Shown: positions 17,577 to 25,184 of the stretch, one piece after another
How positions within the stretch are numbered: position 1 is the first letter of the stretch
Layout of the letters: each line of letters starts with the position of its first letter
DNA from: Paenibacillus paeoniae
GTDB lineage: Bacteria; Bacillota; Bacilli; Paenibacillales; Paenibacillaceae
Reading direction: 5' to 3'
NCBI RefSeq assembly: GCF_003388735.1
Contig: NZ_QUBQ01000002.1
Location: forward strand, 806,001 to 870,000
DNA length: 64,000 nt
Position numbers and translations under genes: made by a program
The notes under the pieces: model-generated
Database searches by the model: none
What the model was told of the DNA's origin: nothing
The model's input: only the letters and a program-made list of their open reading frames with translations

Positions 17577-18197
17577 ATGAGTACATCTGAAAAGTTTTGG
17601 GACAAAACAGCGAGTAACTATGATCAATTAGAGAAGAAGGATGAACAGACTTACATCCATATTATTGAAAGTACGAAAACCCATCTCAAAACAAGCGATG
17701 TAGTCTTGGATTTCGGCTGTGCAACTGGACGGATATCCAACGAAATGGCGAAGTATGTGACCGAGATTCACGGGATTGATACCTCAGCTAATATGATCGG
17801 AATTGCGGAAAATAAAGCAAAAGAAAGCAACATTACGAATATTAACTATGCTCATACAACTATTTTCGATGAACGGTATAAGGAAGGCACATTTGATGTG
17901 ATCCTAGTCTTTCATGTTCTGCATTTGCTGGACGATGCACCTATCGCTCTACAAAGAATGAATGAACTGTTGAAACCGGGCGGATTACTGATTACGGCAA
18001 CTCCTTGCGTCGGAGAAAAGATATTTCTAAAAAGCTTATTGTCCTTTGCAGGCAGAGTTGGCTTTGCGCCGAAAATACAATCATTTAAACTCCCCCATTT
18101 GATCGATACCATTGAGGGAGGCCATTTCTCCATTATCGAAACAAATGGCTTGCGGAAAAGCTCACAGGAGTATTACATTGTAGCCAGGAAGATTTGA
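17577..18197 (+). CDS. class I SAM-dependent methyltransferase
   Basis: About 206 residues from the ATG at 17577, which has AGAGGTG upstream; an in-frame ATG at 17550 lacks a site. Motif I is VLDFGCATGRIS, followed by the acidic residue of HGIDTSANMI, FDVILVFHVLHLL (motif IV region) and LLKPGGLLITATP (motif V/VI region), the Methyltransf_11-type fold. It should transfer a methyl group from S-adenosylmethionine to a small molecule; the acceptor is not evident. Last gene of the XRE operon. Confidence 0.85.
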   Translation: MSTSEKFWDKTASNYDQLEKKDEQTYIHIIESTKTHLKTSDVVLDFGCATGRISNEMAKYVTEIHGIDTSANMIGIAENKAKESNITNINYAHTTIFDERYKEGTFDVILVFHVLHLLDDAPIALQRMNELLKPGGLLITATPCVGEKIFLKSLLSFAGRVGFAPKIQSFKLPHLIDTIEGGHFSIIETNGLRKSSQEYYIVARKI

Positions 18198-18518
18198 TCG
18201 GTTTCGCCTTCTTATCCATGCGAAAAGGCCATCAAGGAAAGGATGGCCTCGTTCTCGTTGGTTTGGCTATAAGCAAGTATTCGACCTCGGTGGGCTCCCT
18301 ATTCCCTGTTTTCAAATATTTCTCTCAACCCGATATGAGTCGCTATCTGGAAAGTCTTACTCGTCTATCGGTTTTAAGTTTTCTTTTGGTATCCAACCTT
18401 CCTCAGAATCAAGTAATCTTATCCCGAGAAACTTACTCTCCGTTTGCCATAGATAGACTTGTACATATACAATAAGAAAATATCAAAGGCTAAAGTCATA
18501 TCGACAGGAGGATATTAG
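18198..18518. other. intergenic stretch, no recognised gene
   Basis: It holds a GGCCATC/GATGGCC hairpin at about 18227-18250, followed by TCGTTCTCGTT. This may be a weak terminator for the methyltransferase operon. A 93-codon frame here has no ribosome site or recognisable features. AGGAGG before 18519 belongs to the next gene. Confidence 0.5.
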
Positions 18519-18851
18519 ATGCCGCAATTAATTTTTAGAGGAATTCCAGCCGAAGGCATACGTGCAATCAGCATACCTCTCGTAGAGGAGATGGCCGCAA
18601 TCTGTCAATGCGGAACGGATAATTTCACCTTAGAGTGCTTGCATGTCACCGCTATATTTGACGGAAAATATACCGATTCGTACCCTTTCATCGACGTATG
18701 GTGGTTTGAACGCGGGGACGAAGTGCGCGATAAGATGGCCGAGGCCATCGATAGGCATGTCCGGTCACTCGGCATACCCGATCTGGAGCTCTCCTTCCGG
18801 GTTGGCCGCGAGGACAACTTCTACATGAATGGACGCCGGTACGGTTCCTAG
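18519..18851 (+). CDS. DUF1904-family protein
   Basis: The 110-residue protein begins MPQLIFRGIPAEGIRAISIP, contains FIDVWWFERGDEVRDKMAEAI and ends in FYMNGRRYG. This pattern is typical of DUF1904, a small tautomerase-like family of unknown function. An AGGAGG site lies 7 nt before the ATG. Single gene with a terminator downstream. Confidence 0.78.
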   Translation: MPQLIFRGIPAEGIRAISIPLVEEMAAICQCGTDNFTLECLHVTAIFDGKYTDSYPFIDVWWFERGDEVRDKMAEAIDRHVRSLGIPDLELSFRVGREDNFYMNGRRYGS

Positions 18852-18890
18852 CTCCACATTCATAATCCTGCAAATCCGAAATACACAAGA

Positions 18891-18916
18891 AGGCGACCCT
18901 ATCGGGGTCGCCTTTC
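18891..18916. terminator. bidirectional terminator
   Basis: AGGCGACC/GGTCGCCT arms are followed by TTT. It separates the DUF1904 gene from the convergent PIN gene. Confidence 0.75.
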
Positions 18917-18950
18917 ACGATTTTGGGAATAGTTTCATTTTAACAAACTT

Positions 18951-19409
18951 TTAATTGGATGGAATAATTCGAATATCCTTATCCAAATTAACAAGCATCA
19001 TGTAATTGCGATTGAACGTAAAGATGCGTTTTACCTGATAATAGGACATAGTGACAGCTGTTAATGCCTCACCGAGAGAGAAACGAAGCTCAGGTCTGTC
19101 TATAAGCAGTCTGCGTGATTCCCTCACAAATTCGGGACCGCTGGAGATGACTTCAAGCTTGCCATTACTCACTGCTTTATCAATTGCATTCAGAAAAAAT
19201 TCCGCCTGCTGATAGCTGTATTCATTGCAGAGCCATTCGTGAAGATCGAATATAATGGCGTTGGTCGTCACAAAATTACGTTCAAGATCATGCAAATCCA
19301 GAAACAGGGAACGAGCTTTCATATAGCGGGGGTCTTCAGGGTTCATAAAAGCCGCTAAAGCTGATTCATCCAGAAAAATGATATTCTGAACGTTCAAATG
19401 GTTATTCAT
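18951..19409 (-). CDS. PIN-domain protein, VapC-like, with altered acidic residues
   Basis: The 152-residue protein has the PIN layout of VapC toxins: an N-terminal strand with Asp14 (IIFLDESALAAF), Glu58 (FDLHEWL), then RFSLGEALTAVTM and IFTFNRNY. In typical VapC proteins the last two elements carry Asp residues; here they are Glu114 and Asn133. Nuclease activity may therefore be weakened or differ. It starts 13 bp after a small DNA-binding-like gene, as in type II toxin-antitoxin operons. Confidence 0.65.
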   Translation of the reverse strand: MNNHLNVQNIIFLDESALAAFMNPEDPRYMKARSLFLDLHDLERNFVTTNAIIFDLHEWLCNEYSYQQAEFFLNAIDKAVSNGKLEVISSGPEFVRESRRLLIDRPELRFSLGEALTAVTMSYYQVKRIFTFNRNYMMLVNLDKDIRIIPSN

Positions 19410-19422
19410 ATGTCAGTACTCC

Positions 19423-19725
19423 TTAATCCTCTAGTTTGCAAATACCATCCAAATACAGAAGCGGATTATCTTCCTTTTGCTCCAGTGTGATGGGGGTTGA
19501 TTTATTCTGGGTGTTTACGCTTACCAGGTACTGGACAATGATTTCATTTACGATAGCTTGCACGTTCGTACCTTGCTTATCGGCGATTGCTTTCAACTCA
19601 ACATAATATTGCGAATTGAGCTCTATAGTACCCTCTTCTTCTTCATTTCTTGAAGCTATGAATCCGGAAGCGGTAGACTTCGCTTTTTCGTATTGACTCT
19701 GAATGAAGCGTTTATATTTATTCAC
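19423..19725 (-). CDS. putative antitoxin partner of the PIN protein
   Basis: This charged 100-residue protein has a basic N-terminus and a central segment, GTIELNSQYYVELKAIADKQGTNVQAIVNEIIVQYL (about residues 33-68). That segment fits a ribbon-helix-helix: a short strand, then two helices. The tail is acidic and would suit toxin binding. It lies directly upstream of the PIN gene with 13 bp between, and an inverted repeat overlaps the upstream region. Assignment rests on gene order and predicted fold; no known antitoxin family was recognised. Confidence 0.6.
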   Translation of the reverse strand: MNKYKRFIQSQYEKAKSTASGFIASRNEEEEGTIELNSQYYVELKAIADKQGTNVQAIVNEIIVQYLVSVNTQNKSTPITLEQKEDNPLLYLDGICKLED

Positions 19726-19743
19726 TATCGTGATTCACTCCTT

Positions 19744-19762
19744 CTATATAACTTTTATATAG
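19744..19762. promoter_or_regulatory. inverted repeat upstream of PIN operon
   Basis: CTATATAA and TTATATAG flank a CTT centre, 18 bp before the antitoxin-like start. Position and symmetry suit an autoregulatory operator, and the AT-rich arms may overlap the -10 element. Confidence 0.45.
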
Positions 19763-19926
19763 ATTCGTCAAATTTTGCCGATTTCAGGGGGCAATGCGAG
19801 GCGGAAATCCAGGTTCTGGCTTCATTCAAAGTGGCTCCACGCTTCTCGCAATACAAGCACATAGTATGCTGTGGCGGAACTATCACGTTTACAGTGCGTT
19901 CGATCGTATACAAATAAATATAGGAT

Positions 19927-19976
19927 GAAGTGAGTAGGCGATCATTTTTGATAGCTTACTCACTTCTTTCTTTATT
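19927..19976 (+). terminator. terminator-like hairpin with no recognised gene upstream
   Basis: Perfect 10-nt arms GAAGTGAGTA and TACTCACTTC enclose an inner GATCA/TGAT pairing, then TTCTTTCTTTATTTT follows. On the plus strand it would end a transcript from 19763-19926, where no convincing gene is seen. Confidence 0.55.
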
Positions 19977-20220
19977 TTAATTTCTCTGGTATGCAAGTGT
20001 CATTGACAGATTTTCTTTGATACAATTATATTTCCAAAAAGTAACGCATTGAGAAGAAAGTCAATGAAATTGCCGCTAAGATTGATAGGTTAAATGAATG
20101 AATTTCGTATGGAATTATAGGAGCCGTTCCGTGATAGCTGTATGGCTCCTATCTATTAAGCCCTTAATGGGATTTGAGTCTAGTACATCATTGCATTCGA
20201 CATATATTTTCTCACCAGAT

Positions 20221-20273
20221 ACACAAAGGCCGACAGTCGCTTCAAAGCGAAAACTGCCGGCCTTCTCTGTGTG
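20221..20273. repeat. GC-rich nested inverted repeat
   Basis: Outer arms ACACA/TGTGT and AAGGCCG/CGGCCTT, with CAGT/ACTG, enclose an inner CGCTT-CAA-AGCG hairpin. No T-tract follows. It could be a decayed terminator or a structured RNA element. Confidence 0.5.
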
Positions 20274-20579
20274 CATACAGCGTCAAGGAAGCTCATGTCC
20301 TGGTGGTCTGCGCAATGTATCGAGCAAGGTCGAGCTAAAGCTCGGCCCGGACTCGGTTCGGGGCCGCATAAACATGTTTTCAAAAGTCGAGCATGGACTC
20401 CCTGTTGACTTCGTCGTCCTTAAGCACAACGCAAAGAAGTACATCGCCACACTTCCGATGTACTTCAAGTCACAGACTATTTCCCCGTTTACGCCTTCTC
20501 CTCGTCCCCCACTGCCACCCGGTTCTCCTCACTGCTACTCCAATCGCTCCAACTATCACATCTAGCTAATAGGCTTTGC

Positions 20580-22145
20580 TCATGCCTTTATCATTTGCGG
20601 CAGCTCCTTAAGCTGTCCTAATCTTGAGATCGGGTCTACGTACAGCCAGTCTGTTGTCAGCAGATAGACGCGCCCTGCCTGTACCGCTTGCAAATTTCGC
20701 CAAATGAAGCTTTGACGCAACTGTTCGAACAGCCGCCTAGCCTTGCTATCAACCACGACAAACATATGATCACCTGCATATAAAGGCATTTCCGAGACAT
20801 CCTTGCTCTGCTTAAAAGGAAGCTTCGGCTGCTCCTTCCTCGCTCGCTCAATAGCAGGAGGGGGATTTAGTCCCAGATCGTCATACATCATTTCCCGATC
20901 ATAATACACATCAAATTGATTCGGAAACTCTCGAATGTACCAGAAGGACACGGTCTTCTCCGCACCTAACGACTTCTTCAACTGACGGCGCACATCCTGA
21001 ACGTGATCCGCGTAGAGCTGAATCCATTCATCAGCCTGCCGCTCCCTTCCCATTAGAGATGCAACTTGCTTGAAGCGGCTAAAAGCCGGCTGCGACCACT
21101 CAATATTCAAGGTTGGCGCAATTTGGCTATATTGATCAAAGTGATAACCGTCAAATGTAAAGATGGCATCAGGCGTTACTCCCCTGAGCCGCTCCATATC
21201 CGGCATAACGACCGTACTTCCTGTCTCGACGATACCATCCACCAAGTGACGCACATATTTGCCGGACAATAACAGCTTAGGAGCGCCGACCGGTTTCACG
21301 CCCAATGCCAGCAGCTCGCCCAGATACTGATAGACCGCCACACGACTCTGCTCTCTGTGAAGGTTCACATACAGACGAGGGGACATGCCTACATGCCGCT
21401 TAAAGGTACGACTAAAATGAAACGGATCGGTAAAGCCGCTTTTTACCGCAACCTGCTGAACAGATTCCGAAGTAGAGGTTAGCAGCTTCTTGGCCGCCGT
21501 AATCCGACTGCGAATAATATAATTCATTGGACTTAAACCTGTCAGCTTCCTGAATAGTCGTGAGTAATGTCTCGGAGAAAGTCGGCAATTATTCGCCAAA
21601 TCAACATAATCGATCGGCTCAGCATACGCATGATTGATATAGGCAATGCTTCTTCTCACACCCGACATCGCCCCATCATCGTGACTCTCATCGCTCGTAC
21701 TTACCGCTAAGAGCACCAAATGCATCATTTTCTGAAAAAGGGTATGCAGTCTATAAGCCTCAGGCTCATTCGTCTCATGACGTCGCTCATATAATTGCTC
21801 TGCCAGACGAATCATTCTGCTGCCGGATGACGTATAGAGCTCATGCACCCCATCTGCCGTTAAACAATCGTCCAAATGTTGACCCTCATGATCGACTATA
21901 GCCACACTTCTAAAAGAAATGAGAAAAGCGCTCCAGGAATGTCCTGAAGCGTTCTCGAAGCTCATTGTGGTATGAGAAGGCAGTACATATGCATCTGCCA
22001 ACATCTTTTCTGAATCCTGCCCGTTCAACTGCCAGCAAGCTTTTCCTGATAGAGGCAAGAGCAGCGCTGGAGAGTCAGGGCAGCGATATTCCCCTTCCTT
22101 AACAAGAGCAATATCCGTCCATACATATATACGGTGCACCATCAT
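20580..22145 (-). CDS. AraC regulator fused to siderophore-binding-like domain (Btr type)
   Basis: The 521-residue protein has an N-terminal cupin-like region (about 1-150), AraC HTH motifs at about 165-265 (PIDYVDLANNCRLSPRHYSR, then ESVQQVAVKSGFTDPFHFSRTFKRH), and a cytoplasmic FhuD/FecB-like domain at about 270-520 (LLALGVKPVGAPKLL, VTPDAIFTFDG). It is the second gene after the siderophore receptor at 22172-23161, 26 bp apart on the same strand. It should activate that Fur-controlled operon when bound to ferri-siderophore. Confidence 0.87.
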   Translation of the reverse strand: MMVHRIYVWTDIALVKEGEYRCPDSPALLLPLSGKACWQLNGQDSEKMLADAYVLPSHTTMSFENASGHSWSAFLISFRSVAIVDHEGQHLDDCLTADGVHELYTSSGSRMIRLAEQLYERRHETNEPEAYRLHTLFQKMMHLVLLAVSTSDESHDDGAMSGVRRSIAYINHAYAEPIDYVDLANNCRLSPRHYSRLFRKLTGLSPMNYIIRSRITAAKKLLTSTSESVQQVAVKSGFTDPFHFSRTFKRHVGMSPRLYVNLHREQSRVAVYQYLGELLALGVKPVGAPKLLLSGKYVRHLVDGIVETGSTVVMPDMERLRGVTPDAIFTFDGYHFDQYSQIAPTLNIEWSQPAFSRFKQVASLMGRERQADEWIQLYADHVQDVRRQLKKSLGAEKTVSFWYIREFPNQFDVYYDREMMYDDLGLNPPPAIERARKEQPKLPFKQSKDVSEMPLYAGDHMFVVVDSKARRLFEQLRQSFIWRNLQAVQAGRVYLLTTDWLYVDPISRLGQLKELPQMIKA

Positions 22146-22171
22146 ACCTGAAACTCCTTTAACCCGAACCC

Positions 22172-23161
22172 TTACTCTTGTGTCAACAATTTAACTACAT
22201 CATCCAACTGTTGATCAAGCGACAATGCATCAAGCGGGAACCACAGTGCACTTTCCAATACGTACACCCTGTTGTTTTTGACAGCGGGAAGGTTCTTCCA
22301 CAAGCTGCTTTCCAATACCTGATCCAAGAAGCCAGGGTCATTATCAAATTTCACGACGAATAGTCGATCTGCGGATGCGTATTCCGGAAGCAATTCCATG
22401 GAAATATCCATGCCTAATGGACGCTTCTCCTTCTCCCACTCGGATTTCACGGAATCAAGCATTGGAAATCCTAGTGCATGGAAGAAAGTGTAACCTACGT
22501 TCTGATCCGCATAAACCCGAAGCTGTGCTTCTTTGTACCCGCCGATCACAACCGTGCCGAATGTTTCATCTGAAGATACAGACGGAGCAAGCTTCTCTTT
22601 TGTTTCTGCCACTTTCTTCTTGTAATCTGCGATCCACTGCTCTGCCTGATCAGACAGGCCCAATACATCGGCAGTATCTTTGAGATGATCAAATGCGTCC
22701 TTGCCATTCCATGTAACGACAACGGTCGGGGCAATTTTGCTTAGCTTATCAATAAGCTCCTGATCATCTTCCATCGTCAAGATTAGGTCCGGATTCAGTG
22801 CCAATGCCTTCTCCACATTTAGTTCGTTTACCGCACCCAGATCCTCAATACCATCAATTTTATCACGTACAGATGCAAAATTGGTAAGCAAGTGTCTAGG
22901 GGCAGCAATCGGTTTTACACCCAGAGCAAGCATCTCCGGCAAATATTGTGTCGTAATAACACGTTGCGGATTAACCGGGATTTCCACTTCACGGCCACTG
23001 CCATCCGTCCACTTCCGTGTGGTTGCGGCTTCCTCCCTTTGCTTTGTTTCATTCCCTGGTTGATTTCCATTGCCTTGTGTATTCCCAGTGTTTCCGCAAG
23101 CGGCTAACACCAATGTTACGGACATAATTAAAACGGCTATACGGAAAAAATGAAATCTCAT
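22172..23161 (-). CDS. iron-siderophore ABC transporter substrate-binding lipoprotein
   Basis: The 329-residue protein has lipobox LVLAAC (Cys22), a Gly/Asn-rich linker, then the FecB/FhuD-like receptor fold: ATTRKWTDGSGREVEIPVNPQR-type opening, LPEMLALGVKPIAAP, ALNPDLILTM and VVKLLTQE at the end. A Fur box precedes it. The next gene is its AraC/receptor-domain regulator. As with the cassette at 13-16 kb, no permease is encoded beside it. Confidence 0.88.
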   Translation of the reverse strand: MRFHFFRIAVLIMSVTLVLAACGNTGNTQGNGNQPGNETKQREEAATTRKWTDGSGREVEIPVNPQRVITTQYLPEMLALGVKPIAAPRHLLTNFASVRDKIDGIEDLGAVNELNVEKALALNPDLILTMEDDQELIDKLSKIAPTVVVTWNGKDAFDHLKDTADVLGLSDQAEQWIADYKKKVAETKEKLAPSVSSDETFGTVVIGGYKEAQLRVYADQNVGYTFFHALGFPMLDSVKSEWEKEKRPLGMDISMELLPEYASADRLFVVKFDNDPGFLDQVLESSLWKNLPAVKNNRVYVLESALWFPLDALSLDQQLDDVVKLLTQE

Positions 23162-23181
23162 GATGTGCTTACTCCTTTAAT

Positions 23182-23200
23182 TTATAATGATAATCATTCC
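23182..23200. promoter_or_regulatory. Fur box
   Basis: TTATAATGATAATCATTCC contains the ATGATAATCAT inverted-repeat core of Fur sites, 21 bp before the receptor gene start. Confidence 0.75.
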
Positions 23201-23353
23201 CAATTAAGCTAGTATAGCAGATTGATCACTGATCGAACATGCGTGATCTGGACATCTATCTGAATCATTCGGACATATTTCCTTGCGCTAATCTTAGATT
23301 TAACTTTTCACCAAAAGGAAAAGCTGTTATGATAATGGCTGTCTGTATCGGCA

Positions 23354-23396
23354 GCCGCGGTTCGTAACCATCCCGCGTTACCAAAACTAAGGAGGA
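23354..23396 (+). promoter_or_regulatory. preQ1-I riboswitch
   Basis: Stem CGCGG/CCGCG (23356-23360 and 23373-23377) encloses a TTCGTAAC loop that fits the preQ1-I consensus GGUUCnUARC. An A-rich tail (CCAAAACTAA) then runs directly into the GGAGGA ribosome site of the transporter gene. In this class, ligand binding folds the tail into a pseudoknot. Here that would hide the ribosome site, so translation should fall when preQ1 is plentiful. Confidence 0.85.
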
Positions 23397-23405
23397 TTTT
23401 TTGTT

Positions 23406-24098
23406 ATGTTTAATTTGCTGTGGGGCGTGCTATTTATGCTCGTCCACTTCGGCCTCTTTTTGCTGTGCTATCGCATGTTTGGCAAAAAAGGGCTGTACGC
23501 CTGGATCGGCTTTGCGACGGTTATCGCCAACATCCAGGTTACCAAAACGATTGAGATGTCCATCGGCACATTTGCTATTGTGATGACGCTGGGCAATACG
23601 ATCTACACGTCCATCTATATGACGACGGACCTGCTGAATGAAAGGTACGGCCAGCAAGCGGCCAAACAAGCCGTCTGGTTCGGCTTCTTCACGCTCATCG
23701 CTTCGAATATATTGATGCAGATGACGCTTGGGTTCATTCCGCAAGCAGAGGACTTTGCCCATGAGCCGCTGACAGCCATCTTCGGTTTTCTACCGCAGGT
23801 TGCGGCAGGAAGCTTATGCGCTTATTTTGTCAGTCAGTTCCTGGATGTACGGGTATTCAGCTATCTGAAGAAAAAGTTCCCAGTGCGCAATCAGTTCTGG
23901 ATTCGGATTAACGGCAGCTCGCTTGTCAGCCAGCTTCTCGATTCCCTTGTGTTTTGCACGATTGCTTTCTACAAGGTGCATACATTCGATATCTGGATTC
24001 AAATCTTCCTGACCACTTATTTGCTCAAGCTGCTCATTTCCTTCCTGGCCACGCCGGTACTATACTTGGCGAGAAACATGAAGGTGAAGGAAGACTAA
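23406..24098 (+). CDS. yhhQ: queuosine-precursor transporter (VUT/YhhQ family)
   Basis: The 230-residue protein has six or seven membrane helices and the VUT-family signature TIYTSIYMTTDLLNERYGQQAAKQAVW (about residues 65-91), plus SSLVSQLLDSLVFC (about 172-185). Family members import 7-deazaguanine precursors such as preQ1 or preQ0 for tRNA queuosine. The preQ1-I riboswitch over its ribosome site independently supports this assignment. Single gene with its own terminator. Confidence 0.92.
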   Translation: MFNLLWGVLFMLVHFGLFLLCYRMFGKKGLYAWIGFATVIANIQVTKTIEMSIGTFAIVMTLGNTIYTSIYMTTDLLNERYGQQAAKQAVWFGFFTLIASNILMQMTLGFIPQAEDFAHEPLTAIFGFLPQVAAGSLCAYFVSQFLDVRVFSYLKKKFPVRNQFWIRINGSSLVSQLLDSLVFCTIAFYKVHTFDIWIQIFLTTYLLKLLISFLATPVLYLARNMKVKED

Positions 24099-24420
24099 GC
24101 TTCGCTCATGAGGGCTGGGCTACTCACGAAAATTCGGTGAGCTAAAAAGGGAGCTAATCTGCTCCCTTTTTTTATATCCACCTGGCAGTTCTTCCACAAA
24201 TAAAGACAGCTGTTCCTTCAACTTAAGATAAGCCTCAAGATCAAAATCCTCTGCATGCAATAGTTGTGTACTTACGATCACAAACACCGGACACAAAGCT
24301 CGCTAAGGAGTTCGGAATTGTCTAACCTTTGTCCCTACCTATCACAACCCCCAATATCGCCAAACCATCGAAACAGTGGTATTATAAATAAATTCAAAAT
24401 AATGAAAAAGGAATGATCAC
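24099..24420. other. intergenic stretch with a possible coding remnant
   Basis: It contains the transporter terminator and a reverse-strand open frame at 24120-24281. That frame (GTG start) includes the amphipathic stretch LLHAEDFDLEAYLKLKEQL and FVEELPGG. It lacks a clear ribosome site and runs through the terminator, so it may be the remnant of a gene. A TATTATAAA-like -10 lies upstream of the cupin gene. Confidence 0.4.
24145..24173. terminator. rho-independent terminator
   Basis: AAAAGGGAGC/GCTCCCTTTT arms with a TAATCT loop are followed by TTT, downstream of the queuosine-precursor transporter. Confidence 0.85.
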
Positions 24421-24951
24421 ATGCTGCCAACTAGTGCTGAATACTGGATTTCTAAACTTCAATTAAACGCTCATCCCGAGGGTGGATATTATAAAAGGAC
24501 CTACCAAGGCGAGGAAAAAATTACGGACCAGGAACTATCCGTTCAATTCGATGGACATCGTTGGCTCTACACCAGCATCTATTTTCTATTGCGCTCACAG
24601 GATATTTCGCATTTCCATCGCTTGAAATCGGATGAACTATGGTACTATCACGCAGGAAGTCCGTTAACGGTCCATGTCATTCACGAAGACGGCTCCTATG
24701 AAGAAGTCAAACTAGGAACGAATTTAGAAAACAACGAAACCCTTCAATATTTGGTTCCGAAAAACTCCATCTTCGGCTCTTCCGTTCTAGAGCCAGACAC
24801 CTTCTCGCTTGTCGGATGTATGGTAGCACCCGGATTTGATTTTCAGGATTTCGAACTATTTACACAGGAACAATTGCTGGCTCAATACCCTGAGCATCAC
24901 GAAGTCATTAAAAAAATTGCCTACGAAAAAATACCGGATGGCGTGCTATAA
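24421..24951 (+). CDS. cupin-fold protein (DUF985/Cupin_5)
   Basis: The 176-residue protein has the DUF985 pattern: LQLNAHPEGGYYKRTYQ near the N-terminus, TSIYFLLRSQDISHFHRLKSDELWYYHAGSPLTVHVI in the middle (FHRLKSDE carries likely metal-binding residues), and GCMVAPGFDFQDFELF near the C-terminus. These are RmlC-like cupins of unsettled function, possibly sugar-related. AAAGGAATG precedes the ATG. Single gene with a strong terminator. Confidence 0.85.
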   Translation: MLPTSAEYWISKLQLNAHPEGGYYKRTYQGEEKITDQELSVQFDGHRWLYTSIYFLLRSQDISHFHRLKSDELWYYHAGSPLTVHVIHEDGSYEEVKLGTNLENNETLQYLVPKNSIFGSSVLEPDTFSLVGCMVAPGFDFQDFELFTQEQLLAQYPEHHEVIKKIAYEKIPDGVL

Positions 24952-24981
24952 ACGAAGCCTCTTTCTCGCAATAGCTTTTGC

Positions 24982-25021
24982 AAAAAGACTGGGCAAGCAT
25001 AGGCTTGTCCAGTCTTTTTTT
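24982..25021 (+). terminator. rho-independent terminator
   Basis: AAAAAGACTGG/CCAGTCTTTTT arms with an inner CAAGC/GCTTG pairing and T run, downstream of the cupin gene. Confidence 0.85.
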
Positions 25022-25101
25022 CTGTCTGTATCGTTTAACCAAAATTGTCCCATTTCTAAAACATAGTTTCGTTCACTTAAAGGGGATTAACGTGCGGCTA
25101 C

Positions 25102-25149
25102 AGAAAAAATGAAACAGCCTTAGCCCGATGGAAGCTCGAGCTAAGACTG
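25102..25149 (-). terminator. terminator of the xylAB operon
   Basis: On the reverse strand, CAGTCTTAGC pairs with GCTAAGGCTG, followed by TTTCATTTTTT. It lies 36 bp past the xylB stop. Confidence 0.7.
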
Positions 25150-25184
25150 CTTAATCATTTTTAAATATGTCGTTGTCGCCAATC

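Larger units (their letters stand above)
19763..20579. other. long stretch without a recognisable gene
   Basis: About 800 bp lie between two reverse-strand units. It contains a strong terminator-like hairpin (19927-19976) with no recognised gene before it, a TAGGAGCC/GGCTCCTA pair (20117-20152), and a GC-rich nested hairpin (20221-20273). A 155-codon plus-strand frame (20098-20565) begins with an ATG lacking a ribosome site and runs through the nested hairpin, so it is probably spurious. The region may be a decayed locus. Confidence 0.5.

Noticed and set aside
18194..18475. 93-codon plus-strand frame after the methyltransferase
   Set aside because: Starts at the methyltransferase stop without its own ribosome site, crosses a hairpin, and shows no domain or coding-like pattern.
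19693..19917. 74-codon plus-strand frame ending just before a terminator-like hairpin
   Set aside because: It overlaps the start of the antitoxin-like gene on the other strand, has no ribosome site and matches nothing known to me. The terminator alone does not make it a gene.
20221..20273. Nested hairpin as a normal terminator
   Set aside because: No T-tract on either strand and no recognised gene ending beside it.
20098..20565. 155-codon plus-strand open frame in the long gene-free stretch
   Set aside because: No ribosome site before the ATG, it runs through a strong nested hairpin, and the C-terminus is low-complexity Pro/Ser. No recognisable domain.
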